Under the pieces are notes generated by a model that saw only the letters and a list, made by a program, of their open reading frames with translations, was not told where the DNA came from and ran no database searches. Made by a program: the position numbers and the translations under genes. 64,000 nucleotides of DNA from the NCBI RefSeq assembly GCF_001189235.2, contig NZ_LFIP02000009.1, positions 62,001 through 126,000 on the forward strand, given 5' to 3'. This DNA is from Bradyrhizobium embrapense. Its GTDB lineage: Bacteria; Pseudomonadota; Alphaproteobacteria; Rhizobiales; Xanthobacteraceae. Positions 16,052 to 24,894 of the stretch are shown one piece after another. How positions within the stretch are numbered: the first letter of the stretch is position 1; the number at the start of each line of letters is the position of its first letter.

Positions 16052-17854
16052 ATGAGCAACGACGCCGACAACAACAAGCAGACCGTCAAGAACCAAGCGA
16101 TCGACCGCCGCAACCTGTTACTGGGCACCTCCACGCTGGTTGCAGCAGCGACATTGACCTCCGAAGCGCTGGCGCAGGCGCAGAAGGCCGCGCCGGCCGC
16201 AAGCCCGTCACCCGCCGCGCCATCCGGCCGCAAGCCGAATATCCTGGTGATCTGGGGCGACGACATCGGGATCGCGAACATCAGCGCCTACTCGAACGGC
16301 CTGATGGGGTACGAGACGCCCAACATCGATCGCATCGCGCGCGAAGGCATCAAGTTCCAGCACTACTACGGCGAACAATCATGCACCGCAGGCCGTTCGG
16401 CATTTCTCACTGGCCAGCACATCATCCGCTCGGGACTTAGCAAGGTCGGCTATCCCGGCGCGCCGATGGGCATGAGCCAGTTGGATCCATCTGTCGGCGG
16501 CCTGCTCAAGAATCTCGGTTACGCCACCGGCCAGTTCGGCAAGAACCATGTCGGCGACCGCAACGAGTCGCTGCCGACGGTGAACGGGTTCGACGAGTTC
16601 TTCGGCAACCTCTATCACCTCAACGCCGAGGAAGAGCCGGAACTGCCGGACTATCCAAAGGACCCGGCCTACCGCGCCAAGTTCGGGCCGCGCGGCGTCC
16701 TGCGCTGCAAGGCGACGGATCGCGACGATCCAACCGTCGATCCGCGCTTCGGCAAGATCGGCAAGCAGACCATCGAGGACACCGGCGCGCTGACCAAGAA
16801 GCGAATGGAGACGATCGACGATGAGACGTCGGCGGCTGCAATCGATTTCATGAAGCGGCAGCAGAGCGCGGGCAAGCCGTTCTTCTGCTGGTTCAACGCA
16901 ACCCGCATGCACCTGCGCACGCATGTGCGCGCCGACCATCGCGGGCGCTACACCCACGGTGACAGCGAGTACATCGACGGCATGATGGAACACGACGACA
17001 TCGTCGGTTCGCTGCTCAAGACGCTAGATGAGCTGGGAATCGCGAACGACACCATCGTCGTCTATTCGAGCGACAACGGGCCTCACATGAATACCTGGCC
17101 CGACGGTGCCATGACCTGGTTCCGATCCGAGAAGAACACTAACTGGGAAGGTGCCTTCCGCGTGCCCTGTCTGGTTCGGTGGCCCGCAGCGATCAAGCCT
17201 GGCACCGTGACCAACGAGCTGATGAGCCACAACGACTGGCTTCCGACATTCTGCGCAATCGCCGGCGAGCCCGATATCGTGGGCAAGCTGAAGGCGGGCT
17301 ACACCGCCAACGGCATCAACTACAAGGTCCATCTCGACGGCTACGACCAGTCCGCATTCCTCCGCAATGTGAGCGGATCGGCTGCCAACAACAATGGCAC
17401 CAAAAGCGCCCGCGACAAATTCTTCTACTCGGACGATGACGGCCTGCTGGTGTGTTTCAGGCAGGGTGACTACAAATACGTCTTCTCCGAGCAGCGCAAG
17501 GAAGGCACGATGGGGCTGTGGGCCGAACCCTTCACCACGCTCCGCCTGCAGAAGATCTTCAACCTGATGCAGGACCCCTTCGAACGGGCTGACATCACGT
17601 CCAACACGTTCTGGGACTGGAATCTCAATCACGTCGGCGGCGCCTACGGGATGATGGAGGAGGTGTTCCAGTTCGTCGCGACGTTCAAGGACTTTCCGCC
17701 GCGTTCATTCCCGCCGAGCTTCAATCCCGCCAACATCATGGAAAGCATGATGGAGGGGATGAAGCAGAAGAAGGCGCTTGCTGATGGGATGGATGTGGAG
17801 AAGGTTCGCGCCGAACTTAACAAGATCATCCAGCAGCAACTCCAAAGTCGCTGA
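16052..17854 (+). CDS. Tat-exported arylsulfatase (type I)
   Basis: A 600-residue sulfatase that hydrolyses sulfate esters; substrate unknown. A twin-arginine type leader (IDRRNLLLGTSTLVAAATL, ending ALAQ) indicates export after folding, in keeping with cytoplasmic maturation by the upstream formylglycine-generating enzyme. Metal ligands are in NILVIWGDDIGIAN and in YSSDNGPHMN. The modified residue is cysteine 111 in QSCTAGRSAFLTGQ; the motif is CTAGR, with alanine where the classical CxPxR has proline. ATG 16052 has a GGGAG site and lies 28 bp after the upstream gene, so the two form an operon. Start choice is clear because longer frames run through the upstream gene. Confidence 0.93.
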   Translation: MSNDADNNKQTVKNQAIDRRNLLLGTSTLVAAATLTSEALAQAQKAAPAASPSPAAPSGRKPNILVIWGDDIGIANISAYSNGLMGYETPNIDRIAREGIKFQHYYGEQSCTAGRSAFLTGQHIIRSGLSKVGYPGAPMGMSQLDPSVGGLLKNLGYATGQFGKNHVGDRNESLPTVNGFDEFFGNLYHLNAEEEPELPDYPKDPAYRAKFGPRGVLRCKATDRDDPTVDPRFGKIGKQTIEDTGALTKKRMETIDDETSAAAIDFMKRQQSAGKPFFCWFNATRMHLRTHVRADHRGRYTHGDSEYIDGMMEHDDIVGSLLKTLDELGIANDTIVVYSSDNGPHMNTWPDGAMTWFRSEKNTNWEGAFRVPCLVRWPAAIKPGTVTNELMSHNDWLPTFCAIAGEPDIVGKLKAGYTANGINYKVHLDGYDQSAFLRNVSGSAANNNGTKSARDKFFYSDDDGLLVCFRQGDYKYVFSEQRKEGTMGLWAEPFTTLRLQKIFNLMQDPFERADITSNTFWDWNLNHVGGAYGMMEEVFQFVATFKDFPPRSFPPSFNPANIMESMMEGMKQKKALADGMDVEKVRAELNKIIQQQLQSR

Positions 17855-17908
17855 CGCCGCGACCCGGCCCACCCTGCGGCGGGCCGGGTCCACTTCGATC
17901 TCAACGAA

Positions 17909-18976
17909 ATGCAGTCGAGGATCATGTTGGTCCCACTCGCTCGCCTTGCTCGGCAGATGCTTTTGATGATCCTGCTTGCGCCTGGCTGCAGCGTTATTCT
18001 GTGCAGCGCGGCTTTCGCGCAGGCCGACCCGCTGCCGTCCTGGAACGACGGCGCGGCGAGGACGGCGATCGTCGATTTCGTCGCGCGAGTCACGACGCCG
18101 GGCGGGCGGGACTTCGTGCCGCCGGCCGAGCGGATCGCCACCTTCGACAATGACGGCACGTTGTGGACCGAGCAGCCGTACTATTTCCAGCTCGCCTTCG
18201 CGCTCGGCCGGGTCAAGGCGATGGCGTCGGAGCATCCGGACTGGAAGGCCCGGCAACCGTTCAAGGCGGTTCTGGAAGGCGATAGCAAGGCGCTGGCTGC
18301 GACCGGCGAGAAGGGTCTGCTTCAGATCATCGCGGCGACGCATGCCGGCATGACCACCGATGCGTTCGCGGCCTCCGTGCGGGACTGGCTCGCGACCGCA
18401 AAGCACCCGCGCTTCAACCGTCCCTACGACAGCCTGGTCTACCAGCCGATGCTGGAGCTGTTGGCCTATCTCAGGGCGAATGGCTTCAAGACCTTCGTCG
18501 TCTCCGGCGGGGGCGTCGAATTCATGCGGCCGTGGATGGAGCGGGTCTATGGCATTCCGCCGGAACAGGTGGTCGGCTCGTCCGGCGTGGTGAAATTCCA
18601 GATCGGCGCCGACAGCAAGCCAGTGCTGGTGAAGGAGGCCAAGGTCGAATTCATCGATGACGGTCCCGGCAAGCCGGTCGGAATCAACCGCTTCATCGGC
18701 CGGCGTCCGATCTTCGCGTTCGGCAATTCGGACGGCGATCTGCAGATGCTGCAATGGACCACGGCCGGATCGGGCGCGCGCTTTGCCGGCATCGTGCACC
18801 ACACCGACGAGGCTCGCGAGTATGCCTATGACCGCCAATCGAAGATCGGCAAGCTCGACAAGGCGCTCAATGCGGCTGCCGCGGGCGGCTGGACCGTGGT
18901 CGACATGAAGCAGGACTGGAAGGAGGTCTTTCCGCCCTTGACCACGGCCGATGCCGCGAAGGAGGCGAAGCCATGA
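17909..18976 (+). CDS. exported HAD-superfamily phosphatase-like protein
   Basis: A HAD hydrolase of about 355 residues with a hydrophobic leader (RQMLLMILLAPGCSVILCSA, cleavage near AFA), so probably periplasmic. HAD motif 1 is IATFDNDGTLW with the nucleophile aspartate; motif 2 is TFVVSGGGVEF; the last motif is FAFGNSDGDLQML. The substrate is unknown. ATG 17909 has no good ribosome site; ATG 17924, just after GAGG, is an alternative. Its stop overlaps the next start by ATGA. It follows the sulfatase after 54 bp, so it is probably part of the same transcript. Confidence 0.85.
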   Translation: MQSRIMLVPLARLARQMLLMILLAPGCSVILCSAAFAQADPLPSWNDGAARTAIVDFVARVTTPGGRDFVPPAERIATFDNDGTLWTEQPYYFQLAFALGRVKAMASEHPDWKARQPFKAVLEGDSKALAATGEKGLLQIIAATHAGMTTDAFAASVRDWLATAKHPRFNRPYDSLVYQPMLELLAYLRANGFKTFVVSGGGVEFMRPWMERVYGIPPEQVVGSSGVVKFQIGADSKPVLVKEAKVEFIDDGPGKPVGINRFIGRRPIFAFGNSDGDLQMLQWTTAGSGARFAGIVHHTDEAREYAYDRQSKIGKLDKALNAAAAGGWTVVDMKQDWKEVFPPLTTADAAKEAKP

Positions 18977-19215
18977 GCGGCTACGATATCTTCGCCTGGA
19001 TCGTGCTCGTCATCCTGGTCGCCAGCGCGATCGGCGTGTTCTGCATCGCGGGCTGGCTGCCCGGGCATATCGCGAAGTCCCGCAATCATCCCTATGCGCA
19101 GGCGGTGACCGTCGCCGGCTGGATCACTCTGATCTGCGGCTTCGCGCTGTGGCCGATCGCGTTCGTCTGGGCCTATGTCGACGTGCCGGCGCCGCGCCGG
19201 GCAGGAGATGCGTGA
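18973..19215 (+). CDS. DUF3302 inner membrane protein (YiaW-like)
   Basis: An 80-residue protein with two transmembrane segments (IFAWIVLVILVASAIGVFCI and WITLICGFALWPIAFVWAYV) around the WLPGHIAKSRNHPYAQAV loop. This loop and length mark the DUF3302/YiaW family. In Escherichia coli yiaW is next to yiaV, which encodes a membrane fusion protein; the same order holds here. Overlaps both neighbours (ATGA at the start, TGATG at the end). Function unknown. Confidence 0.85.
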   Translation: MSGYDIFAWIVLVILVASAIGVFCIAGWLPGHIAKSRNHPYAQAVTVAGWITLICGFALWPIAFVWAYVDVPAPRRAGDA

Positions 19216-20156
19216 TGGGTGTCGCGATCTTCAACACCTATCTGGTGCTGCTGTTCCTGCTGGTGCATTTCGGAATCGTGCGCTTCAACCTGTTCTGGAA
19301 GGCGTCGCCCTTCATCGTGCTGGTGCTGCTGCTGTTCGGCCTGCTGGTGCCGATGGGCTGGGGCGCGCCGCAGGGCTCGGCGCTGGTGGTGCGCAACGCG
19401 GTGTCCATTGTGCCGGATGTGGCTGGCGAGGTGACCGAGGTGCCGGTTATCGCCAATGCGCCGCTGAAGGCCGGCGACATCCTCTTCAGGATCGATCCGA
19501 CGCCCTACGATGCGCAGGTCAAGGCGATCGCCGCGCAGCTCAAGCTGTCGAAGACCCGGCTGGCGCAGATGACGACGCTCTACGAGCGCGACGCGGGGCG
19601 TGGCTTCGACGTCGAGCAGCGGCAATCCGAGGTCGACCAGCTCAGCGGCCAGCTCGAGGCCGCGCAGTGGAACAGCGACAAGACGACGGTGCGCGCACCG
19701 GCCGACGGTTACGTCACCAACGTCGCGCTGCGCAAGGGCGCGCGGGTGGCGAACCTGCCGCTGTCGCCGGTGATGGCGTTCATCGATACCTCGAACACCA
19801 TCATCGGCGTCGAGATCAACCAGATCGACGCGCGGTATGTCGCGCCGGGACAGGAGGTCGAGGTCACCTTCAAGTTCGCGCCGGGACAGATTTATTCCGG
19901 GAAAGTCGAAAGCGTGTTGCAGGCGGTGGCGAGCGGCCAGGCCACGACTTCTGGCACCGCTGTCGCGCCGAAAGCGATCGAGGCGGTGCCGTTCGTCGTG
20001 CGCATCAGGCTCGACGATGCCGCCTTCGCCAGCCGCCTGCCGGCCGGCTCGACCGGAACGGCCGCGATCTACACCGACCACATGAAACCCACCCACGTCG
20101 TGCGGCGCGTGATCCTGCGCCAGCTCGCGATCGTCAATTACGTCAATCCGTTCTGA
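19215..20156 (+). CDS. HlyD-family membrane fusion protein (YiaV-like)
   Basis: A 313-residue periplasmic adaptor. Two N-terminal hydrophobic segments (residues about 5-50) are followed by a biotinyl-lipoyl-like half-domain (SIVPDVAGEVTEVPVIANAP, then LKAGDILFRIDPTPYDAQV), a helical hairpin (QLKLSKTRLAQMTTLYERDA), the second half-motif TTVRAPADGYVTNVALRKG and a beta-barrel part. The start overlaps the DUF3302 stop, so the two are coupled. No cognate pump is adjacent, as is also true of E. coli yiaV, which is why its partner is unknown. Confidence 0.88.
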   Translation: MGVAIFNTYLVLLFLLVHFGIVRFNLFWKASPFIVLVLLLFGLLVPMGWGAPQGSALVVRNAVSIVPDVAGEVTEVPVIANAPLKAGDILFRIDPTPYDAQVKAIAAQLKLSKTRLAQMTTLYERDAGRGFDVEQRQSEVDQLSGQLEAAQWNSDKTTVRAPADGYVTNVALRKGARVANLPLSPVMAFIDTSNTIIGVEINQIDARYVAPGQEVEVTFKFAPGQIYSGKVESVLQAVASGQATTSGTAVAPKAIEAVPFVVRIRLDDAAFASRLPAGSTGTAAIYTDHMKPTHVVRRVILRQLAIVNYVNPF

Positions 20157-20166
20157 GGGCTTATCA

Positions 20167-21279
20167 ATGGTGCGCAGGACACGATCATCGGTAACGGCAG
20201 CGGCGCTAGCAGTCGCCGCGCTGTTGCTCGCCGCGATCGTGCTTGCGGCGTCGCCGGCCGGCGCGCAGGATGAATCGCTCGCGCAGGAACTTATGGTCGG
20301 CACCAAGGAGGCGCCGCCGTTCGCAATCAAGAATGGCGACGGCGAATGGAGCGGTATCAGCATTGAGCTGTGGCGCAAGCTCGCGGATCAGCTCAAGCTG
20401 CGATACCGATTCGTCGAAGTGTCGTCTGTCGCCGCTTTGCTTGATGGACTGCAGGCTGGAAAGTTCGACGCCGCGGTGGCGGCGATCACGGTGACGCCGG
20501 CGCGTGAGAAGCAGGTCGATTTTACGTTACCTTACTTCCAGACGGGGACCGGAATCGCGGTGCAGACCGACCATGTTGCCAACTGGACGCCGGTGGTCCG
20601 CTCGATCGCATCCTACGGTTTCGTGCAGGCGGCGCTGGCGCTGCTTGGCCTCGCCATCCTCGCAGGGCTCTTGATCTGGATGTTCGAGCACAATTCCAAC
20701 GAGGGATTCGGCCGCGGGCTGGCCCATGGCCTGAGCTCCGGCGTGCTGTGGTCGACTCACACCATGACCCAGCGCGTGGTCGGCGGCGCCGCGCCGATCA
20801 CGCTGCCCGGCCGCATCGTCGCGGTGGTGTGGATGATCGTATCCGTCATCGCGATCGCAGTGTTCACCGCCGGCATCACTTCCGCGCTGACGACCAAGCG
20901 GCTGCATGGCGCGGTCAATTCGATCGGCGATCTCTCGGCGGTTCGCGTCGGTGTGGTGCAGGGGACTGCGACCGAGGACGCGCTGTCGCGGATGCGCATC
21001 AAGCACCACAGGGTTGCCTCGGCCGCGGAAGGCTTTCAGGCGCTGCAGCAGGGCAGCATCGATGCGCTCGCCTATGACCGGCCGATCCTCGCCTGGATGA
21101 TCCGGCAGGGGAGCCTGTCGGCCGAGCTCACCGACGTGACCTTCGAGCCGCAGAGCTATGCCATTGCGCTGCGGGAAGATCGCGTCTTGCGCAAGCGGCT
21201 CAACATCGCGCTGCTGGAAGCCGGGCAATCGGATTGGTGGAAGGATGTGCTGTTTCGCTATCTGGGGCAGACAAATTGA
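20167..21279 (+). CDS. ionotropic-glutamate-receptor-like protein (GluR0 type) with altered pore filter
   Basis: A 370-residue protein with the S1-M1-P-M2-S2 arrangement of prokaryotic glutamate receptor channels. Signal peptide, residues 1-34; S1 lobe of a periplasmic-binding-protein fold, about 40-135 (MVGTKEAPPFAIKNGDGEW, FDAAVAAITVTPAREKQVDF); M1, about 150-173; pore region, about 185-215; M2, about 217-242 (VAVVWMIVSVIAIAVFTAGI); S2 lobe, about 255-365. In potassium-selective relatives the pore loop reads TTVGYGD; here residues 199-210 read TMTQRVVGGAAP, so the selectivity filter is gone while both flanks remain. It may be a non-selective pore or a membrane sensor that no longer conducts. 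It follows the HlyD-like gene after 10 bp in the same operon. Confidence 0.85.
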   Translation: MVRRTRSSVTAAALAVAALLLAAIVLAASPAGAQDESLAQELMVGTKEAPPFAIKNGDGEWSGISIELWRKLADQLKLRYRFVEVSSVAALLDGLQAGKFDAAVAAITVTPAREKQVDFTLPYFQTGTGIAVQTDHVANWTPVVRSIASYGFVQAALALLGLAILAGLLIWMFEHNSNEGFGRGLAHGLSSGVLWSTHTMTQRVVGGAAPITLPGRIVAVVWMIVSVIAIAVFTAGITSALTTKRLHGAVNSIGDLSAVRVGVVQGTATEDALSRMRIKHHRVASAAEGFQALQQGSIDALAYDRPILAWMIRQGSLSAELTDVTFEPQSYAIALREDRVLRKRLNIALLEAGQSDWWKDVLFRYLGQTN

Positions 21280-21365
21280 GGCTCGCATCGGAGCGGACCG
21301 CACGAGTGAAGGCAGATGAATTCAGCCGGCGCCGGACGCGCCGGGCAAGGAAGCGGGAGGTAGCA

Positions 21366-22394
21366 ATGGGAACGTTCGGACGCAGCAGGATGATGGTGAT
21401 CGCGCCGTTGTGCGCAATCGCATGGGTGGCGGCGCCGCGCACGGCCCTGGCGGACGCTGGTGGATTGAGCTTCTGGCTGCCCGGCTCGTTCGCAAGCCTG
21501 ACGGCGGCGCCGGCGATGCCGGGCTGGGCTTACGAGACGATCTACATCCACCTCGATCAAAGCGCCAACGCGAGCAAGAATTTCGTCATCGGCAACCGCG
21601 TGCCAGGGTCGGTCGTCGCCGGTCTAAACGCGCATGCCGACGTTCTCGTGGAAGGCTTCACCTATACATGGGCGCAGTCGGTCCTTGGCGGGCAGGCGGC
21701 CATCACCTTCCTCGCGGCGCCGGGCAATGTCGGTGTCGGCGTTGACGCCACGCTGACGGGGCCGCGCGGCAACAGCATCTCAGGCGTCGCGACCGACAAC
21801 CGCACGACGGTCTCGGACGTGTTCTATCAGGGCACCCTGAAATGGAATCAGGGCGTCAACAACGAGATGTTCTACATCTTCGGCAACATCCCGAGCGGGA
21901 CCTATGATAGCACGCGTCTCGCCAATCTCAGCTTTGGATTCACTGCGGTCGACGTCGGCGGCGCCTATACCTATCTCAATCCGGCAACCGGCCAGGAGTT
22001 TTCCGTGTTGGCCGGCGTCACCTACAATGGAATGAACAAGGATCTTCAATACCAGAACGGCATCGACTTCCACGTCGATTGGGGATTGTCGCACTTCGTC
22101 GCCAAGAACGTGCATGTCGGCGTCGCCGGCTACTATTTCCAGCAGCTCACCGGCGACAGTGGTGCCGGCGCCAAGCTCGGCGACTTCAAGGGACGGGTCG
22201 CCGGTATCGGCCCGCAGGTCGGCTTTATCTTTCCGGTGGCCGAGGGCTATCAGGGCTATCTCAATTTGAGGGGCTACAAGGACTTCGCCGCAGAGAACCG
22301 GCCGGAAGGGTGGACGGCCTGGATGACGTTCCAGCTGTCGCCCGCCGCGCCGGAGGCCGCACCGACGGCGAAGCCGATCGTGCGGAAGTATTGA
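21366..22394 (+). CDS. SphA/MetA-like outer membrane transport protein
   Basis: A 342-residue exported protein with a signal peptide ending LADAGG. Its mid and C-terminal strands (SGVATDNRTTVSDVFYQGTL, then YTYLNPATGQEFSVLAGVTY, IGPQVGFIFPVAEGYQGYLN) match the Phenol_MetA_deg/SphA family of outer membrane beta-barrels linked to uptake of hydrophobic compounds. The start at 21366 has a GGGAGG site; a longer frame from 21234 overlaps the receptor-like gene. It is the last gene of the plus-strand sulfatase locus, 86 bp after the receptor-like gene. Confidence 0.82.
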   Translation: MGTFGRSRMMVIAPLCAIAWVAAPRTALADAGGLSFWLPGSFASLTAAPAMPGWAYETIYIHLDQSANASKNFVIGNRVPGSVVAGLNAHADVLVEGFTYTWAQSVLGGQAAITFLAAPGNVGVGVDATLTGPRGNSISGVATDNRTTVSDVFYQGTLKWNQGVNNEMFYIFGNIPSGTYDSTRLANLSFGFTAVDVGGAYTYLNPATGQEFSVLAGVTYNGMNKDLQYQNGIDFHVDWGLSHFVAKNVHVGVAGYYFQQLTGDSGAGAKLGDFKGRVAGIGPQVGFIFPVAEGYQGYLNLRGYKDFAAENRPEGWTAWMTFQLSPAAPEAAPTAKPIVRKY

Positions 22395-22414
22395 GGCACG
22401 TCGACGATCGACGC

Positions 22415-23191
22415 CTACGGCTTGATTCCGGCGAACGCGGCGGCGATGCCGCGCTGGAATAGCGACCAGTCGAAGCCGAGCGCAAGCGCGAGGTAGCCGC
22501 GGTCGATCATCGCATTGGCCTGCTCGGCGGTGCGCGCGACGCCGCCGATCGGCACGCCGCTCTTCATGATGCCTTCCTCGGCGCGCTGCATCAGCGCGAC
22601 CACTTCGGGATCGTCGGGAGACCCGCGCTTGTTGATCGAGGTGGCGAGATCGCCGGGCCCGATCACCGCAAGGTCGATGCCGGGGGTCGCCATGATCTCG
22701 TCGATGCGATCGACGGCATCGACATGCTCGATCGTGATCATGCAGATCATGTCGTCGTCGGCGGTCGCCATGTAGTCGTTCATCGAGACGCCCCAGCGGA
22801 ACGGTGCATGGAACGGGCCCCAGAGCCGGTCGCCGTTCGGCGGATAGCGCACGCTGCGCGCGGCCTTCTCGGCGTCGCCGCGGTTGCAGATCATCGGAAA
22901 GTTGATGCCGAGCGCGCCGATATCCATCGGCGCCTTGGCCAGGTGCGGCTCGTTGGCGGCGATCCGCACCATCGGCACGCATGGCGTGCCTGAGGTTGCG
23001 ACGATCATCGCATGCGCGGTGCCGAGATCGATCGGGCCGTGCTCGAGATCGACGATGATCCAATCCAGGGACTGTGCCATGATCTGCACGGTCTGGATGC
23101 TCGGAATGGTCGCGATCGCGCCGAAGGTCGGGCGCCGGTCGCGCCATGCCTGGCGCAGGCGGTTGAGCGGCGTCAGCGGTGCTGATGTCAA
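22415..23191 (-). CDS. HpcH/HpaI-family aldolase
   Basis: A 258-residue class II aldolase of the HpcH/HpaI superfamily, which makes or splits 4-hydroxy-2-oxo acids with a divalent metal. Visible are FGAIATIPSIQTVQIMAQSL, DWIIVDLEHGPIDLG, MVRIAANEP, and the metal-binding ICMITIEHVDAVDRIDEI and VIGPGDLATSIN. The closest named activity is 2,4-dihydroxyhept-2-ene-1,7-dioate aldolase, but the specific substrate cannot be fixed. Convergent with the SphA-like gene and 60 bp downstream of murI. Confidence 0.85.
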   Translation of the reverse strand: MTSAPLTPLNRLRQAWRDRRPTFGAIATIPSIQTVQIMAQSLDWIIVDLEHGPIDLGTAHAMIVATSGTPCVPMVRIAANEPHLAKAPMDIGALGINFPMICNRGDAEKAARSVRYPPNGDRLWGPFHAPFRWGVSMNDYMATADDDMICMITIEHVDAVDRIDEIMATPGIDLAVIGPGDLATSINKRGSPDDPEVVALMQRAEEGIMKSGVPIGGVARTAEQANAMIDRGYLALALGFDWSLFQRGIAAAFAGIKP

Positions 23192-23251
23192 TGCAGTGCT
23201 CCCTCGATGAGGCGAGGGGAAGCTAGCAGTACAGGGTGACGCCGGAAAGCA

Positions 23252-24049
23252 TCAGGCCGGAACGCGGCCGCCGAAGAAAGGCATCAGCGCCTCGGTCAGC
23301 CTGTGCGGGCGCTTCGAGGTGAAGATCATCTCGGCACCGGCCTCATCGCTCTCCGAGCCTGCCGGGCCGAGCAGGTCGGCGACGCGGCGGGCGATCGCCG
23401 GCGCCGGATCGATCCAGTCGACCGGCCAGGGCGCCAGCCGCGTCAGGCGTTCCAGCAGCAGCGGATAATGCGTGCAGGCGAGCACCACGGTGTCGGTGCG
23501 GTCCGGGTCATGGGCGCCTTCGCCGACGAAGCAGGGCGCAAGCTCGGCCACGATCTCCTCATCGCGCACCCTCTCGCCGCTGAGCGCGGCTTCCGCCAGT
23601 GAGGCGAGCTCGCCGGAGCCGACCAGCGTCACCTCGCAGCCCTGCGCGAAATCCGAGATCAGCTTGCGGGTATATTCCCGTTTCACGGTGCCTCTGGTGC
23701 CGAGCACCGAGACCCGCCGTGTCTTCGACGAGGCGCAGGCCGGCTTGATCGCCGGCACCGTGCCGACGAAGGGCAAAGGATAGGCGTCGCGCAGGTGCGA
23801 CATGACCAGGGTCGATGCCGTGTTGCAGGCGATCACGACGAGGTCGGGCGCGTGGGCCTCGATCAGCTCGCCGACCAGCGGCACCACCCGGGCAATGATC
23901 TCGTCCTCGGTATGGTGGCCATAGGGGAAGAACGCGTCGTCGGCGACATAGACATAGTGGGCGTCGGGCCGGGCGCGGACGATCTCGCGCAGCACGGTGA
24001 GACCGCCGAGGCCGGAATCGAACACGAGGATGGTCGGGGGAGTGGACAC
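23252..24049 (-). CDS. murI: glutamate racemase
   Basis: Makes D-glutamate for peptidoglycan in the cytoplasm. A 265-residue protein with FDSGLGGLTVLREI at the N-terminus and the two catalytic cysteines in VIACNTASTLV and VVLACTHYPLLLE, which are both intact. No cofactor. The ORF begins at ATG 24049. Confidence 0.95.
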   Translation of the reverse strand: MSTPPTILVFDSGLGGLTVLREIVRARPDAHYVYVADDAFFPYGHHTEDEIIARVVPLVGELIEAHAPDLVVIACNTASTLVMSHLRDAYPLPFVGTVPAIKPACASSKTRRVSVLGTRGTVKREYTRKLISDFAQGCEVTLVGSGELASLAEAALSGERVRDEEIVAELAPCFVGEGAHDPDRTDTVVLACTHYPLLLERLTRLAPWPVDWIDPAPAIARRVADLLGPAGSESDEAGAEMIFTSKRPHRLTEALMPFFGGRVPA

Positions 24050-24221
24050 GCGGAAACTCTATCCGAACCTGGGTTACCATTCAGTTGTCTTTGCCTGCCG
24101 GGCCTTTGGGGCCGACAAAAGGCGGTGAGGGCGGGAATTTCATGTGGCCTTGACCCATCCCTGCAAGTATCACGGCAAACCATTGCTGCGACGTGCGAAA
24201 TCCAAACGGGGCCATTCGACC

Positions 24222-24782
24222 ATGATCCGCAATACCACCGCGAGCTGGGGCTCGCTCGCCCGTGCGTTCCACTGGGTACTGGGCATCGCCATCATCGGCA
24301 TGCTGGCCTATGGCTGGTGGATGAACCACTTCCCGGCGCGGGCAGACAAGTTCTTCTACGGCTCGATCCATGCCGATATCGGCTACATGGTGCTGCTGCT
24401 GACCGTGCTGCGGGTGCTCTGGCGCGGCGTCAACCCGACCCCGGCGCTGCCGGCCGACATGCCTGCCTGGCAGCGGATTGCCGCGCACGTCAACCACGGC
24501 GCGCTCTATGCCGTCACCGTCCTGGTGGCGATGCTGGGCTGGGCGCATTCCGGGTCCCGCGCCCAGGACTATTCGAGCTTCTTCGGTCTGTTCCACGTTC
24601 CCCAGATCACCTCGCCCGACAAGGCGGCGGATGCCTATGAGGGGCGCCACATCTTCTTCGCCTACGTCCTGCTCGCGCTGATCGTGCTGCACCTTGCCGC
24701 GGTCGCCTTCCATCATTTCGTCAAGCGCGATCGGGTCGCAGCGCGGATGATGGGGGCGGGCGAGGCCGACCCCGCCCGTTAG
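24222..24782 (+). CDS. cytochrome b561-family membrane protein
   Basis: A 186-residue di-haem cytochrome b561 domain with four transmembrane helices. The haem histidines lie in RAFHWVLGIAIIGML, FYGSIHADIGYMVLLLTVLR, HVNHGALYAVTVLV and LALIVLHLAAVAFHHF. Members pass electrons across the inner membrane, often oxidising quinol or handling superoxide. ATG 24222 is chosen because the extra residues of the longer GTG-started frame (24144) are basic and not family-like; the ribosome site is weak. Divergent from murI. Confidence 0.87.
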   Translation: MIRNTTASWGSLARAFHWVLGIAIIGMLAYGWWMNHFPARADKFFYGSIHADIGYMVLLLTVLRVLWRGVNPTPALPADMPAWQRIAAHVNHGALYAVTVLVAMLGWAHSGSRAQDYSSFFGLFHVPQITSPDKAADAYEGRHIFFAYVLLALIVLHLAAVAFHHFVKRDRVAARMMGAGEADPAR

Positions 24783-24894
24783 CTGGACCGCCAAGTCCGG
24801 ACTGCCAGGTCATGACTGCCGGGTCATGGCGTCGCACCGGCGCCGGCGCTAATCTGTCGGTGAATCCGGGAGGGCCATCGCGGCCAGCACGCTC

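Noticed and set aside
14710..16281. 523-codon open frame on the minus strand
   Set aside because: Runs antisense through FGE and the sulfatase start; translation has no recognisable domains.
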